From assembly GCF_964275005.1 (NCBI RefSeq), contig NC_092701.1, forward strand, positions 34,779,520 to 34,843,519: 64,000 nucleotides of DNA, written 5' to 3'. Position 1 is the stretch's first letter; each line of letters starts with the position of its first letter. The position numbers and the translations under genes are program-made. Below the pieces are notes generated by a model. It had not been told where the DNA came from. It worked only from the letters and a program-made list of their open reading frames with translations, and ran no database searches. This DNA comes from Diadema setosum (Eukaryota; Echinodermata; Echinoidea; Diadematoida; Diadematidae). Positions 25,166 through 38,214 of this stretch are shown piece after piece.

Positions 25166-28100
25166 CTATACTTTTACTCCAAGCACCTTGATGACTGCAT
25201 CGCGTAGCGCGTAGAATTCCTCTTTGTAGTTGTAGACTTGCGCGTTGACGCGAAGATATTTCTCCTTCTCGTCGCCCGTGACGGCCACGACCACGCCCTC
25301 TTTGGCTATCTCTTCGCAGAGGTCCTTGTGTCCGTCGGGATGCCAGAACTGCGCCAGACGCCGCGTCTTCGGCAGAGTGACGAGGCACATAAAGGGCGCC
25401 CTCACCCTCTCCTCCAGTTTGATACACTTCGTCTTCCACGCGTCGGCAAGCATCTCGGCGGCCCAGAACGTCAGCTCCGAGTTGTACGCCGTGATCCGTT
25501 CCTGTGTCAGACCCAACAATGCCCTCATTTTAGTAAAAGTCACAGTTGCCCAATTACTTTATCTATAGAAAAGTTAATGTAGATGTAACAGATATTTCAA
25601 ATTTATGACAAAGAATGGAATTGTCACTTTGTGTATCACCATATTGGCAACGCGGTATACTAGTACAAGTATTTTTGACAAACTCATCTCGGCATAACCT
25701 TGAGACAAGAGCGGTCCCTCGCGGAATACAATTTGTCACAAGAGTATTCCAAGTAAATTTGTACATAGGCCTACGTGGTCACATGGCCGTCACAATGATG
25801 TTCACAAGGGAAGCACGGCAATAAATATCCTTAGACTCACTTTAAATGTCAGTGGGTGAGACAAAAGTAGAATGTAATAGTCGTTGTCTGAACTGAACCC
25901 CATGGGTGTGAAGCAAATCAGCTCGATAAAATTAAAAGTCAAAATGAACACAGGTGATTTTCGCAACATGCTGCACCGTCCCCATCCCCCCTCCGCCGCT
26001 GAATGAAATGGTAAATAGACACACACTATTATACAAACAACCATTACGATGGTAATAAAGATATCAAGTATCACTCACCAAGCCGCCCAAGTAGTGGAGG
26101 TAATCTATCGCATGTCCGGCCATATAATAGGGGATGTAGTCTTTGGTGCCCGTGTAGTGGAAACGCTCGTGGAGGTCCTCGGAGAAGGTGTATCGGGATG
26201 ACACGGCGGCGCGCAGCCAGTGATGGTGCTCTGGACGTGCGTAGAAGAGCGAGCAACCACGGGGGCAGAACAGCCACTTGTGAAGATTACCTGATAGCCA
26301 CGTAGATCCGAAAAGACACACACGCCCATGAACACAGACGCACAAAGACCAAAAAAAAAAAAAAGTGTCGTTGAAGAACATATTAAGCTCTCTGTCACAA
26401 CCTTTGAAATCTTAAAATTGATCGTCAGAACACGATTCCATTCTTTATTTTGGCTGTTTTTTTTTTTTTTAGCTATCAAAATAGCGTGCAATTACATGTT
26501 TTAACCCAGAATATTCCTTTTTTTTTAAAAAACAGTTAACACCGTTATCCAAGAGGACCTTTCATTACTATATTGCTCCATTTGTATACACCTGTGTTGG
26601 AAGGGACAGAATAAATAAAACATTTCGAGCAAGAAGCATGCACCAGGCACGATTGAACACACGGGCATGAATTCACAAAAATATTTTAAAATCTGGTAAA
26701 TTAATTATTTCAACTGCGTGCATATGCACGTGACGCATAATTACGCATCGCTTACGCCAAAGTACTAGTAGTCCAATAATGAATGCATACGACGATACGC
26801 GCCTTATGCAAGTTACGTCGACTATAAGTATTCAACACTCTTTTGTTTGGATTCGTGGATTAGATTTAAATCGTGTACTAGATTAATTAAACAACGTTGT
26901 TGGTTTTTTGTTGTAGTTTATTTTTAATCTTGGGCAACATCTCTCAGTTACAAGTAAGAGCATTATCCATCACTTTTCAATGCTCCCGTGATGCCATAAG
27001 TTTAGTCTATGACTATACATATGGTAATATTTTACCCTTCTTGATTTTCACTTGAATGGACGGTACAATAACATTGGTGCTCTTTAAATTGCAAATCCAC
27101 CCACTTTAGTCTCTCTAGAAGTTTTGTTATCTTACGACCTTCGTCAATGTCTTTTCACATATCTCTTACGGTGTAAGAGAAACTTAGTTTATCAAGCGAA
27201 AAACTAGGTTTATCGAAAAACTCTGTTTATCGAGCAAAAAACTCAAATTATCGATAAACTCTGCATGTTTATCAAGTGAAAAACTTTGTTTTTCACTCGA
27301 TAAGCAGAGTTTCTCTCGAAAATCTGAGTTTATCGAGTGATAAACAATCTAGGTTTTTCGGCGATAAACTCAGTTTATCAGAATTATTGGGCAAATGGCG
27401 CGCTACGTCTGTCTGTTCGTTGTATAAGACAGTGGTGTCTTTCATTATATCGAGATTTTTACAACCACTTACTATACGTTAGGCCTACAAACATCGCGCT
27501 CTTGCCTACCGTAGTAAAAGTCAGCGCCAAGCTCCTCCAGTCTTAGCTGCAGCTGGCCCGGCCCGTGCGCCCCGTCTACCAGACTGATCACTCCCCGTTC
27601 GCGGCACATGCTCACCAGCTCTCTGATTGGAAACAAGATGGCGGACGTGCAGGGAATGTGGTCAATCAGGGCGAGCCGGATTCGCGGGTTTTCCTTCAGA
27701 GCTGTCCTGTGACGCTCGAGTATTTCCTCTGCCGTCGTCTGGAAAGGTATGTGAATTTGGACCACGTCGATATCTTATGAAAGATAAAATGAAACTTTAT
27801 TGGAGTTGTGACAATAATCCCAGGCCTACCCACGAAATATAACATGATGGAAGTTCTTTGAAAGAAAGCTATTATTCAGAGGGGTGAAGGTTTAGGTGCG
27901 AGTTTCTTCACTTTGTCTCCCTCCACAAATTAAAATTCCCTGCCGGCAACGCAGGGACAGCCCGGTGGTAGTGTCGCTGCCCGGAAAGCAGTAGATGACA
28001 GGTTCGAGTCCCACTAGTTCCTTTTTTTTCCCGACATGTTTGTTAATTTACAGATCATCAGTTGCGAGCTTAACAAATATAATTTGTAGAGGGAGACAAA

Positions 28101-31100
28101 GTGAAGAATCTCACACCTGAAGCTCTTTAATCTTTATTTCTAATCTTTATCTTTGTTTAAATGATAAGCCTAACAGAGCTAAAATTTCTTTGTATTCTCC
28201 TGTATGGTATCCCTCACCAAGGGAAATTAACGTTGAATTTATCAGTACAAGCACATTGCAAGAGATTATGGATCGAAGCTCTTGGAGAAACCAAACAAAA
28301 ATGTTACAAAAGTTACTGACATTTCATGTTTTGGATACCAGTTTCTTAATGAAATATCTGCTGTATTGAGCACGTCTAATGACACAGAGAAATAGAGAGA
28401 GAGAGAGGAAAATGTCTTTGGTGAAGTGGCGATAACTGTAACAGTAAGTGGAATTCCTGTTGGACCAGTTGTGCTTTTTGAGTGCTGATTACCACGACAC
28501 TCCATGTACGCGCTGTGCAAAGTTTCTGACACAGAAAGGCTTAAACCAAACCTGTTGCAGATGAATTATTCCAGTTGTCACGCCATGCCGAAACTAACAA
28601 TGAATTCTCAATCATTCTGCTAAAGATATATATCCTTGTTGATGCTGTTGTTCTTCTTCTTTCATATTATCTCCCGAAACAGTTAAAATCCATTCAACAG
28701 TTGAACTTTGACCAAAAAGAAAAAGGCACATCAGTTTTGTTTGGTTGCTTGTTTGTTTGCTTTGTGTCAAAGAGCGATGAAAGACACACAAAAGACGCCT
28801 AAATCACGTGATCAATGACAATTGATGTATATTTGAGGTGTGCTCTGGGACGCCACGCTTCATTACTTTACAGAAACACGTTCATAAGTTCATAACGCTT
28901 TAGTCTTGACTTTGTTCGAATCTGCTTGAGGTTTCTCCTATTATACTGCACACGCATCAATTCTTGATCTGTACACATTAATAATCCCACGGCGTAAATT
29001 CTTTGGGAATCCCATGCTCTGTAGCCGCACCATGCACAATGATGCATGATTCGTCGTCACGTAGCGTCGATGCTGATCTACAAAAGTGATTTTGAACAAA
29101 AACGAAAGGATGACAACAATGAAAACTATAGAAAACTCGGGGAGTGCGACCCCTCGATAAGGTCATAAGGTCACGTAATATGCCACTTAACAAAATTTAA
29201 AAAATGATAATGTCCACGAGTATCTAATTTCTCAAGTTCTACAGAAATGCTCTATAGTTACTCTCTATTAAATAGACATAGCAATGTCAGAGTTGTAGAC
29301 TGTTTTTGCTCAACATTTTTGTTATAAACAAGCACATTCAAAAAAAAAATTACAGAATTTGAAATTTTATACTTTCTCTTTAAAGAATTAGCAATTTTCA
29401 ATCTTGTTTGTTTGTTTGTTGTTGTTTTTTGGTAGTATTTTCCTCAAAGACTGTCTGGAATTTTATAGCTCCGCAACGGTTGATATTAAAGACGCTTTAA
29501 CAGTGTTTAAGTTTGTTTAAACCACACTGAATTGAGAGAGATTTACCAAAAGAACGCTGTTTGTTGTAGTTTCTGACTTTACTTATTAACAGACGTACAA
29601 CGCTCAAATATTGTATATACCTTCTATATACTTCTGGCTCGCCAGTTCCAGAATTACCTTGATCTAACTTAGATGTAGATATTTTAAGTTTGATAGGCAT
29701 CGAAGAGATACTGTTTTAGTAATTCTAGTTTTCACATAAACTGCGTATCCCATTTTAGTCTTTTGATATGCACAAATCCTAGATAATACTCTTATCCCGC
29801 AGGAACAAACAAATACTCCTCTGAAGAAAAAAAAAAATGCTGGATCCACATGATTCGATTCACCACCATCTCTCTTCGTTCGTATTCTAAAATTTTCTTC
29901 AAAATTCGTTCACGAATTTTGAGTGATGCTGTTACGGGCAAATCCGGCAGAGTATCAACATTCTTGGCTGAGCTAGTAACACTCCATGCAGGGCTTACCG
30001 GGTCCAAGGTGACCCGAGGTGGGGTGTTTCACAAAGATGATACGCATGACCTCATGTCCGTGAGCCAAGTCTTTGTGAAATACCGTACTGATCTAGTAAA
30101 GAAATCTTTCACGACGAAAAGTTAAATAAAAAAGACAAAAGAGCTAAGTTTTGGAAATGAAAGAGCACAGACCTGGCTACCTAGATTAGGTGTTGTCATT
30201 CTATGACTTCAAGCGAACGCCAATCCGCCATTTCCAAACCAGTTTTCTGCTCTGTGATCGGGCGGACAGGGAGGGGAATATCAGTGTGGCCTAATTTGTG
30301 CGCAAACTCTCGCGGTGTGTGTCTGATCGGCTCATATAATTTCATGCATGGCAAAATCTATGGAAGCCCTTAGTCATCTAAATTGGTTCTTTTATGTTAG
30401 CTCTTTTCGACTTACCCGGTCTCTGACTCGTGAGAACCTGTACCGTCTGCTTGACCGATTTGTACGTGTGGTTAGACATCAGGATCTGATCGCCAGGCTT
30501 GAATCGGAACGATTTCAGGATGCTGTTGGTTGCTGCAGATTGAGACATGGAATTAAGATGTGATGCTATTTTAGTGAGGAATTTGGGAAATAACCACGAT
30601 ATGCTACACTTGTCACAGGAAATTGAAATGTTAGCTGCAGCGTTGAGAGAGGAAGAATGAAGTAACCCACATTATACGTAAATATAGAGAAAGAAACACA
30701 CACACAGACATGCAGACACACTCACCTACACACGTCCGTCAAATCAAGAAAGAAAGACATGCAGAGTCATATTGCATAATACATCATACTGTCAGGATGA
30801 TGATCAAATGTTGGGAAATCTTGTGAAAAGCGAATAGCCGCTCAAGTTTCATTTTCTCTTATCAATAGAGTATAAAAATCACATAAACAGAAACGGAGCC
30901 CCCAAAATTCTTCTACGAAGAAAAAGAAAGTAGTTGGTAAAAACTTAAACTCATGTAAAACTCCCAATAAACCCTGTAAAATCCAAGATTCTCAGGAGGA
31001 TCAGCCCTCATATCCCCCTCCCGACCACCAGGGGCCATGCAGGCGCCAGCCAGGGACCTCCCCCGAAAAAAAAAAAATCAATAACAAAACAAAACAAAAC

Positions 31101-33964
31101 AAAACAAAATTTACCTTTGTCATCTAACATAGTTATATTTACAGGCATGTTGTTGTTGTTGTTGCTGCTGCTGCTGTTCTTGTTGTTGTTCTTGTTCTTG
31201 TTATTTGGGGGTTGATTTTTTTTTCTGGTCATTATGGTCATTATAACTCACCCCTCCGTGAAATGATGCGGAAATTGGTAGGGCAGTCGTGCAAAACGCA
31301 TGGAGCGTTCTGGGCAGCTCGTGATATCAATGTCACGCAGGCTCAGTGTGATACACTTTCCTGGACAATCAGCGTGACTGGATTCGGTGAATGGCATCGA
31401 TGCATGCATCATGCACTGTGCGTGAGAATTTGTTCACCGTTTTGCAAACTCTCTTCGATATCTCCTATATGACGCTGCAGATAGCTTCATAATGGTAGAG
31501 AATTTCACTTTGACAATACCCGTCTTCGTAAGAGAGAGAGAGAGAGATCAGGGCCCCGTTGCTAGAAACTTTGCGTTTAAACGCAACTTGCAACTGATTG
31601 TCACTGGCCAATCAAAATCATTGTTGCATGCATGTCTTCTTAATAGGGCAGACCCTGAGTCAGAATGGTTGTTTCAAAATTAGCAATTATTTGCAATTGA
31701 TTGCAACTTTCTTGCAACGGGGCCCTGCTTTAGTGCATAATATATCATCTTTTGAAGAAATCTGCTATTGCTCTGCGTCTAAACTTTTGTCACAGTGCAT
31801 ATTACCATGCAGCATGTGACACGCTGTTACCCACCAGTTGTTGCGTTTTCGATGAGCAGCAAGTTTTCAGGTTTTGCCACCACATGGTCGGCTACTTGCT
31901 TTGCAGCATTCTTGTACAAATCCAGCACTTTGTATCTATACCACAGCTCTGGATTGGATTCCATTTCTTCAAGCATCCTGCGGACAGAGAACAACAGGGC
32001 GAAATTTATTTTATTTATCCAGCGACGTTCTACAACGTAGAGCAGTACTTAAAACCGTTCAGTTGCCAGAAGTATATTTTATATTAAAAAAAAAGAAAGA
32101 AAAGAAAACAGAGTTGCATGGTTCAACTTGCTTATGTTGCTTCTGATATTATGTAAAAATCAAGTTGTGAAAAAAAAAACAACTAAGATACTAAACAACT
32201 AAAATATAAGAGTCTGAGGGAGTTAATGTCTCGAGTGACCTGATTTATCATATTAATTTTCCATATAGACAACACTGTATGATTGAAATATTTCACAGTT
32301 AGTTCGAGAGCACGGTGGTCATTTTGTTCATAAATTATTCGAAAGGAATAGCATTAATTCACAAGATTTAAGCTGAAATACATACTTTTCTTTTCATCCT
32401 TCCAGCATCATTGATTACGACGCATTTTCTTCCAGAATAATCAAGCTATCACAATTTTACATAAAGTAATATATACAATAAAATACAACAGAGGACTTAA
32501 GTTTGTAACTCCTTGCCGGCTGCAACATATGGATCATATTGATAATGGATATGCGCCAAGCAGAAGTCGCTTCATTCGAGTTTCAACCCGTTTGGCCCTT
32601 GTCGACGGATGCATAGAGTGATCATAACACTAATGGTTAACATTAATTTATTATTCCATCTGAGCTATGTGTACACACTAATGGCATACATGTGCATTTC
32701 TGGTCAGATTATAATAGTATGATATAATGTCTAAAACCAAAACAAACACAAACACATGCAAGTGTTGAATGGAAGAAGTATATCAGAAACACTATTTAAG
32801 GTTACACCTTTTCAAAACTCATTTGACGACTTACTATTTCGCAGGATGGCGATAAAGACAAAAAGAAGAGGGGAAACAAAAATAAACTAACCTCTGTTGA
32901 ATTTTTATCAAGCTCTTTGGCACACTTCCATAAGACCCGTGGTTCGTATAGGCCAGGTCGAGCGGGATGAAGAACTCTCGCTCTCGGAGACTTCTCCCGA
33001 ATTCCGGCAGAGGTTCACGGGGCTTGGTGAGCGAGTGCGCAGACATGCTCCTGGCGATAGTGTCGGCTTGTCCTCCATGGAGGACGGGTGTCACTGCACG
33101 GCACAGCGGTAAGAACTGCCGCAAGGTTCGGGCTGTGATATATATAAGAGACGAGAAATAACCGAGAAAGTTAAGAGGGAATTCTCCAGTGATTTTGGAT
33201 TGTTACCATTTTCCTCGTCTTTTTACAAGCATGGATTGATAAACATATTTGTTTTAGATATGCATGTGTCTGAGCAGTGCGTTTCATAACTTATGTGGTC
33301 GAACACTCACTGTACAGGCATAAGGGCCTACTCATTTTGCTCATCTCAGAAGTACATTATCGCATAAAAAGAAGAAAACACAAAAGACGGTTTCTCGTTA
33401 ACTTCTTTCACTCTCGATTGCCTATTTTATTCTTTGCTATGCAGAACAAAAAAGACGTTTTGTGATACACACAAATTCTGGCAGAGAGAACGGTAAATTC
33501 TTTGGCGGCCTTGCGGACTAAAATATTACACACTGAAGGCAAAATTTAATCAGGGCACCAATCAGATGCTAAAATGACAGCTAAAAACAGGTGACCACCA
33601 AGACAAATGTGACACTATAATTATGATAATGGAGGGCCGAGAGAAAGAGAGATAGGTAGGCCTATAAATCAAAACGCGCTTACGTTTTTGGTTTGTCGTC
33701 GTTGTTTCTGTATCTACTGAATTTAGGCATCGACTTCTGAATTGGTTTCTGGGGAACTGGTTGATTTTTAGGGGGTTATTTTATTTATTTATTTTTTTTT
33801 TTTTTTGGGGGGGGGGGGATTTGGGGCTTTTTAGGTGAATATAGCGACCATAGACTTAAATTATCTCTTACCGTCGTACAATCCGAACATTATAGAGAAA
33901 CTGCCGAATAATAGAGGGTTTCACTTTGATACTCACCGGTCACAGTAAGGCTGCTTGGAGGCAT
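25166..33964 (-). CDS. PLP-dependent class V aminotransferase, isopenicillin N epimerase / EgtE-like
   Basis: Seven exons on the minus strand join in phase: 33964-33937, 33132-32892, 31977-31835, 30532-30416, 27773-27510, 26290-26079, 25501-25166 (TAG), giving 446 residues. Family hallmarks: YTNHGSYGSVP (71-81) near the N-terminus; LVDGAHGPG with Asp243, the expected PLP-ring aspartate, and His246; GNLHKWL with Lys269, the expected Schiff-base lysine; then FHYTGTKDY and YLGGLERI, typical of the isopenicillin N epimerase branch of fold-type I enzymes. Relatives include bacterial CefD, the ergothioneine enzyme EgtE/Egt2 (hercynylcysteine sulfoxide lyase) and cysteine-desulfurase-like proteins; the substrate cannot be chosen from sequence. 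The first in-frame ATG of the second exon would give 408 residues. I prefer the ATG at 33964 because its 28-nt exon has a good donor and joins in the right phase, adding an Arg-rich, acid-poor N-terminus (MPPSSLTVTARTLRQFLPL) that resembles a mitochondrial presequence. Gene assignment is firm; the start is moderately sure. Confidence 0.9.
27175..27378. repeat. Cluster of short inverted repeats around TTTATCGA
   Basis: Many copies of GTTTATCGAG/CTCGATAAAC and AAACTNNGTTTATC in both orientations occur within about 200 bp, inside the intron before exon 6 of the aminotransferase gene. It looks like a degenerate foldback; no clean ends were found. Confidence 0.65.
27894..28118. mobile_element. TIR element with tRNA-like core (225 bp)
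   Basis: Terminal inverted repeats of 38 bp (27894-27931 and 28081-28118) match at 35 of 38 positions; the left one starts AGGTGCGAGTTTCTTCACTT. Between them, at about 27953-28022, is a tRNA-like sequence with an A-box-like AGCCCGGTGGTAGTGTCG and a B-box GGTTCGAGTCC. No coding capacity. No clear target-site duplication. Confidence 0.75.
27953..28022 (+). repeat. tRNA-like sequence inside the TIR element
   Basis: It has a GCTGC/GCAGT stem around a 7-base loop CCGGAAA where an anticodon arm would be, and the B-box GGTTCGAGTCC, but a poorly paired T stem and C instead of U before the anticodon position. It is more likely a pol III promoter relic than a working tRNA gene. Confidence 0.5.
30021..30084. 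repeat. Small inverted repeat, MITE remnant
   Basis: GGGGTGTTTCACAAAGA at the left pairs with TCTTTGTGAAATACC at the right. It is 64 bp in total and lies in an intron of the aminotransferase gene. Confidence 0.5.
31549..31726. mobile_element. Foldback (MITE-like) element, 178 bp
   Basis: Ends CAGGGCCCCGTTGC and GCAACGGGGCCCTG are perfect inverted repeats. Inner arms contain related TTGCAA and CAATTGATTGCA motifs. It lies just downstream of the 31835 exon end of the aminotransferase gene, inside the intron. Confidence 0.8.
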
Positions 33965-33995
33965 GATCGAAATTCACCACCACGGTTTCAGGAGG
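33937..33995 (-). other. Probable start exon of the class V aminotransferase gene
   Basis: On the minus strand, TTTCAG ends at 33996 and a strong donor GTGAGT starts at 33936, framing 59 bases. The ATG at 33964 opens nine codons plus one base, and the phase fits the next acceptor at 33132 exactly. If the TTTCAG is used as an acceptor, a further 5' UTR exon lies upstream. Transcript data would decide. Confidence 0.55.
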
Positions 33996-34694
33996 CTGAA
34001 ATATGACCGAACGAAATTAGGTACTCTTTACAACAATGACAATCATTTTGTGTGCACTTGTCTCTGACACGATTCTGAAGCAACTTTCTCTTTCTTCTCT
34101 CTCTCTCTCTCTCTTTCCTTCTCTTTCAACAATGGACTGCGATTGGTCCACGTGATGTTCGCATTGATCGTTACGTTCTCATCCCTCAGCGACTCATCGG
34201 ATTGACTACTAATTTGAATCGGTTGATTAGTTTAGCTTTTAGGAATGTTCATGTGATTTCATGGATTCCCGGCTGGTCCAGCTTAGCTCCAGATCTTTAA
34301 CATCACGTGTGATGAAGCGACTCGGAGATACCTTGAAGGCCTATATGATACACTGCATGACTGAAATCACGAGGAATGAAACTCATGTTCTATGACTGCA
34401 CCGATATCTAAGCTAAATGAATGCCCGTGGCGATAGATTCAAGTGAGAACACTCTTGAATACCCTACGCTCGCTGAATCTGCACATTTTATTTTGCTTTT
34501 AAGAATAACACACCACCACTGGGTTCAGATATGATAAGCTATAGCAGTGATATGATGGAAGCCCACCTCAACGATGCGCAGGAGTGCCCTAGCTGTTCCA
34601 TGTGCGCCCACTTACAGGAGCAAGTATAAAATGTTTACTGAACCATGCGATTTTCGGCAGAGTGAAGAAAAAGTGTGTGTTTGCATGAGTAGAA

Positions 34695-34696
<2 letters not shown>

Positions 34697-34762
<66 letters not shown>

Positions 34763-34770
34763 CATATATG
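34697..34770. repeat. (TA)n microsatellite
   Basis: About 74 bases of TA with a few CA units at the 3' end. Confidence 0.95.
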
Positions 34771-35390
34771 TATAATTTTTGTTTTTCATATTGAATTCTC
34801 CTTTGTACTGCGTAGCAAAGGAACGAGTAAACAAATCAATGACTAGCGTTCTGAGAGGTGTGTGGCGGTGTAATACACTTCTTGGCAAACAGAGTAAGGT
34901 CTAGGACTCAAGAGATTTAAAAAAAATCGTGGAAAGGACAGTTTTAGCGACAGTTTCAGGACATTTAGAATGACGTTGGGGGTCACGTTCAGTTTTCTAA
35001 ATCACAATTCAGTCTGGAAGGGTCAGGCTGAAAGTTATGACAGACTCCATGGTGTCATCAGCACATCAGACCAATCGGTTAGCTCCAATAAAACACCCCC
35101 CCCCCCCGCCCGCCCCACAGCAGTGGTACTTTAAGCACTGAAAGATTAATTTATTCCAAAGAGATAAGAAAATGCGAAATTTACAGGCAGTGAACATAGC
35201 ATCAACAGTGAAACCCACTTCACGCGTGGCTGTGTCTTATGTCGACAGGAAGTTAGATTCCATTAACTCCATTACTATACCATTGAAATTTTGACAGCAT
35301 ACACTGCCTGTGGGCCATGCTAAGACAGTGGTCCTCAGATGGTTAACCAGGGGAAAACGTACAACGGGGTTGACAGGTGTAACGTATAAT

Positions 35391-35467
35391 GTTGTTGTTG
35401 TTGTTGTTGTTGTCGTCGTCGTCGTCGTCGTCGTTGTTGTTGTTGTTGTTGTTGTTGTTGTTATTAT
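35391..35467. repeat. (GTT)n-(GTC)n-(GTT)n compound microsatellite
   Basis: GTT units, a central block of GTC units and a second GTT block, 77 bases in total. The central block looks like a spread T-to-C variant. Confidence 0.93.
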
Positions 35468-36152
35468 TGTTTAGATATCACACAACTTGCAGCAGATACT
35501 GTGCGAGCATGCCATGATTATACAAGACACTACCAATAACACTGTATGTAAAAAGTTGATACAAAATCATGACGCAAAGAGCCAATAGATCGTTGTAAGT
35601 TAATTTGAATACGACTTGTTCACCTTGGTATATGGAGTGTGAATAATTCTACGAAGAACCTGGAGGCTACACCTTCAGTTTATACAAGCTTCCAAAACAG
35701 CCATGACTTGTTTTGAACATATTTGACTTTTTTCCTGTTTTCCTCCATAATATGGTAATGCGTGGCCAGAAATTATCATCCACGACGGTAAGAAAAAAAA
35801 AATCATTGTTGCAATCAACTTTGCTGGGGTTTTTGTTATTTGTTGTTTTTAAAAGTATTTATATTCTTACAAGTATTTATATTCTGTGCCATCTCTCGAT
35901 GTACTGATAGACACAGACAAGAAAATCTTTACTTCGGTAAAGTGCATCGTATTGCTTTTCAGAACATTGCTTTCAGGTTTTGGGTTTTTTGTGGGTTTTT
36001 GTGGTTTTTATGTTATTTTTTCTTACTTCCATGGCTTACAAAATCTAACGCACTGGTGCATATATACAGTCACATGCATATGCAATTGATTTGAGAATAC
36101 AATACGCTCATAAGAACATGACCTGTCTGTCAACTTTGAATCACTGCCATCT

Positions 36153-36321
36153 GGGGGGCATTTCATGAAGGAACTTGTCGGATAAGATGTCCGACAAGTC
36201 AATTATATCCGACAAGTTCAGAGAAATCAGCCAATCAGACTAAAGAATTTCTCACAACTTGTCGGATATAATTGACTTGTCAGATATTTTATCCGACAAG
36301 TTCCTTCATGAAATGCCCCCC
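36153..36321. mobile_element. Foldback (MITE-like) element, 169 bp
   Basis: Ends GGGGGGCATTTCATGAAGG and CCTTCATGAAATGCCCCC are inverted repeats. Arms of about 70 bases share ACTTGTCGGATA and ACAAGTCAATTATATCC. No coding capacity. Confidence 0.85.
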
Positions 36322-36629
36322 TGAAGTCAACCGAGAAGGCTTTTATGATCCTAGTAGACCGTGAACTGGTGAACGTGCAAGAAAATGAATGCACAGAAAC
36401 ACGTCCATTTGCCTCTTCTGCAAAATTATGTGAGAGAAGCACTATCGGGGGAGAAAGGTTATATGTGGATTGATATAGTGTGAATGTGTGTATGGCAATC
36501 TGGCTGTCATCTATATAATATATGTTTTCGTTTAATTTCAGTCTAATTGGTATATGGTTGATTGATTTCTAATATGTCTTCTATAACTCGTTGTAAGAGC
36601 GCTATTAATATCAGTACCTATATCGTACT

Positions 36630-36687
36630 GCATTGTATTGCATTGTATTATATTGTATTGTATTGTATTGTATTGTATTGTATTGTG
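36630..36687. repeat. (TATTG)n microsatellite
   Basis: About eleven pentamer units, with GCATTG variants at the left end. Confidence 0.93.
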
Positions 36688-38214
36688 TAATTAGTATGAC
36701 AACTAAGGCAAAACACACCACACATACGTACGTACACACACAAACGGGCCAAACAAACAAACACAAGCATGCACAAACTGCCAAAATGAACCTTGGAGAC
36801 TCCAGGGGGGATGATATTGAATGCCTGATAACTTGAACGCCATTTCAATGGAAAATCTGCTCAATACTCAAGTTAACTGTATCGTGCAGAATAAAATATT
36901 AAAGGCAAAAACAATAGTAAGCATTTCATCGAATTCAACAAAGAGAGAGAGAGAGAGAGAGAGAAGGAGAGGGAAGGAAAAAGAGTCATGTTTCATCATA
37001 GAAAATGATTTTGGTTAAAAATACGAACAAATTTAACGTGGTGGAGATGTCATCGTCGAACACACTTCTCCCAGGGGTGAAGACAAATTTCCACGAGATT
37101 TGTTCATTCTGTATGGATAAATTTCACGTGATAGTTGGATTTATATGAACATTTAGAGCTGAAAGTAATAGAAGTGATGACGTCGTCACCGAAAGCTGTT
37201 TGAGGAAATCATTGTCTATCAGATTTGTCACATTTTGGTGCACATTTGATTAACATCATCGCTTCAAGCCGATAATAATTGCCTTTTGGGCATGCGTGCG
37301 GGAGTGAGGGTGAGGAGGGGTGAAAACACTGAGTCCTGATTAGACAAGTTATGTATCGACTTAGAACTGAATTAATTGCAATCGCACTATTATTCATATT
37401 TTGAATTATTTACGGGCACCCTGCTATGATACGGAGACCAACAAATCAAGTTTGATCGTATATAATATATGTTACATAATATGGTGACTTACCAGGGCCT
37501 CTGTCGTGTCTGTACTGCGTAGTCCAAGAACCACTCTAAGGTCTTAGAGTGTTAAAGTGTGTTATAGCACTTTACGACTGGATATGTGGAAACAAAACAA
37601 TTTATTTTTTCATTTTGTCAGTTCGCACCACAGATGACATAACAAACTAGAAACAAAAGCAGCCAAAATAAATATTACTTCAATATTATGACAAAACCGA
37701 CAAAAACTATTTAAATTGAATAGTTTTATGACGGCTTTCCTATTAAATCAGCAAAGCTGCCACTGGGCTGAAATTTTCCACGTGTCCGTGTTATTGGAAG
37801 GAAAATTACGCGCTTTCGGGGTACTGAGTTCGTAATGCTGAGCGCTTGCAATAGTATTATTATACTGTAGTCTAGATAGAAACTGGTATGTATTCCTCAT
37901 GATGTAGTTACACGGTTTCATCTTAAAACAAGCACGGTCTCTATGAAATTCGTGTCATGTAATTCACCGTCATCTAACACTTGAAAACTTAGCATTCTTC
38001 ATCTTCATTGTCTTCTTTTTAAAGACCTTTTTTATCATTATTATTCCCCATTGTTTTGGTTTTGTTTTTGTGTTTTTTCTAAGCCTCCCGACAGGGCCCG
38101 ACTGGATCTATTAGAAAAGTAAGTGAGATACCCGGAGGATCAGCCTTCGGGGCATACTGTATAGCCTTTTCACTTCCCTTATATATACAGTCGCAACACT
38201 GTCCCGAAGTTGAG

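Noticed and set aside
25089..25582. Open frames on both strands opposite the last aminotransferase exon
   Set aside because: Shadows of the GC-rich coding exon at 25501-25166; only one frame continues the enzyme.
27942..27956. Small hairpin CCCTGCCGGCAACGCAGGG as a bacterial-type terminator
   Set aside because: Eukaryotic context; it is part of the inverted-repeat element.
31752..32146. Plus-strand open frames of about 90-110 codons
   Set aside because: Antisense to the aminotransferase exon at 31977-31835.
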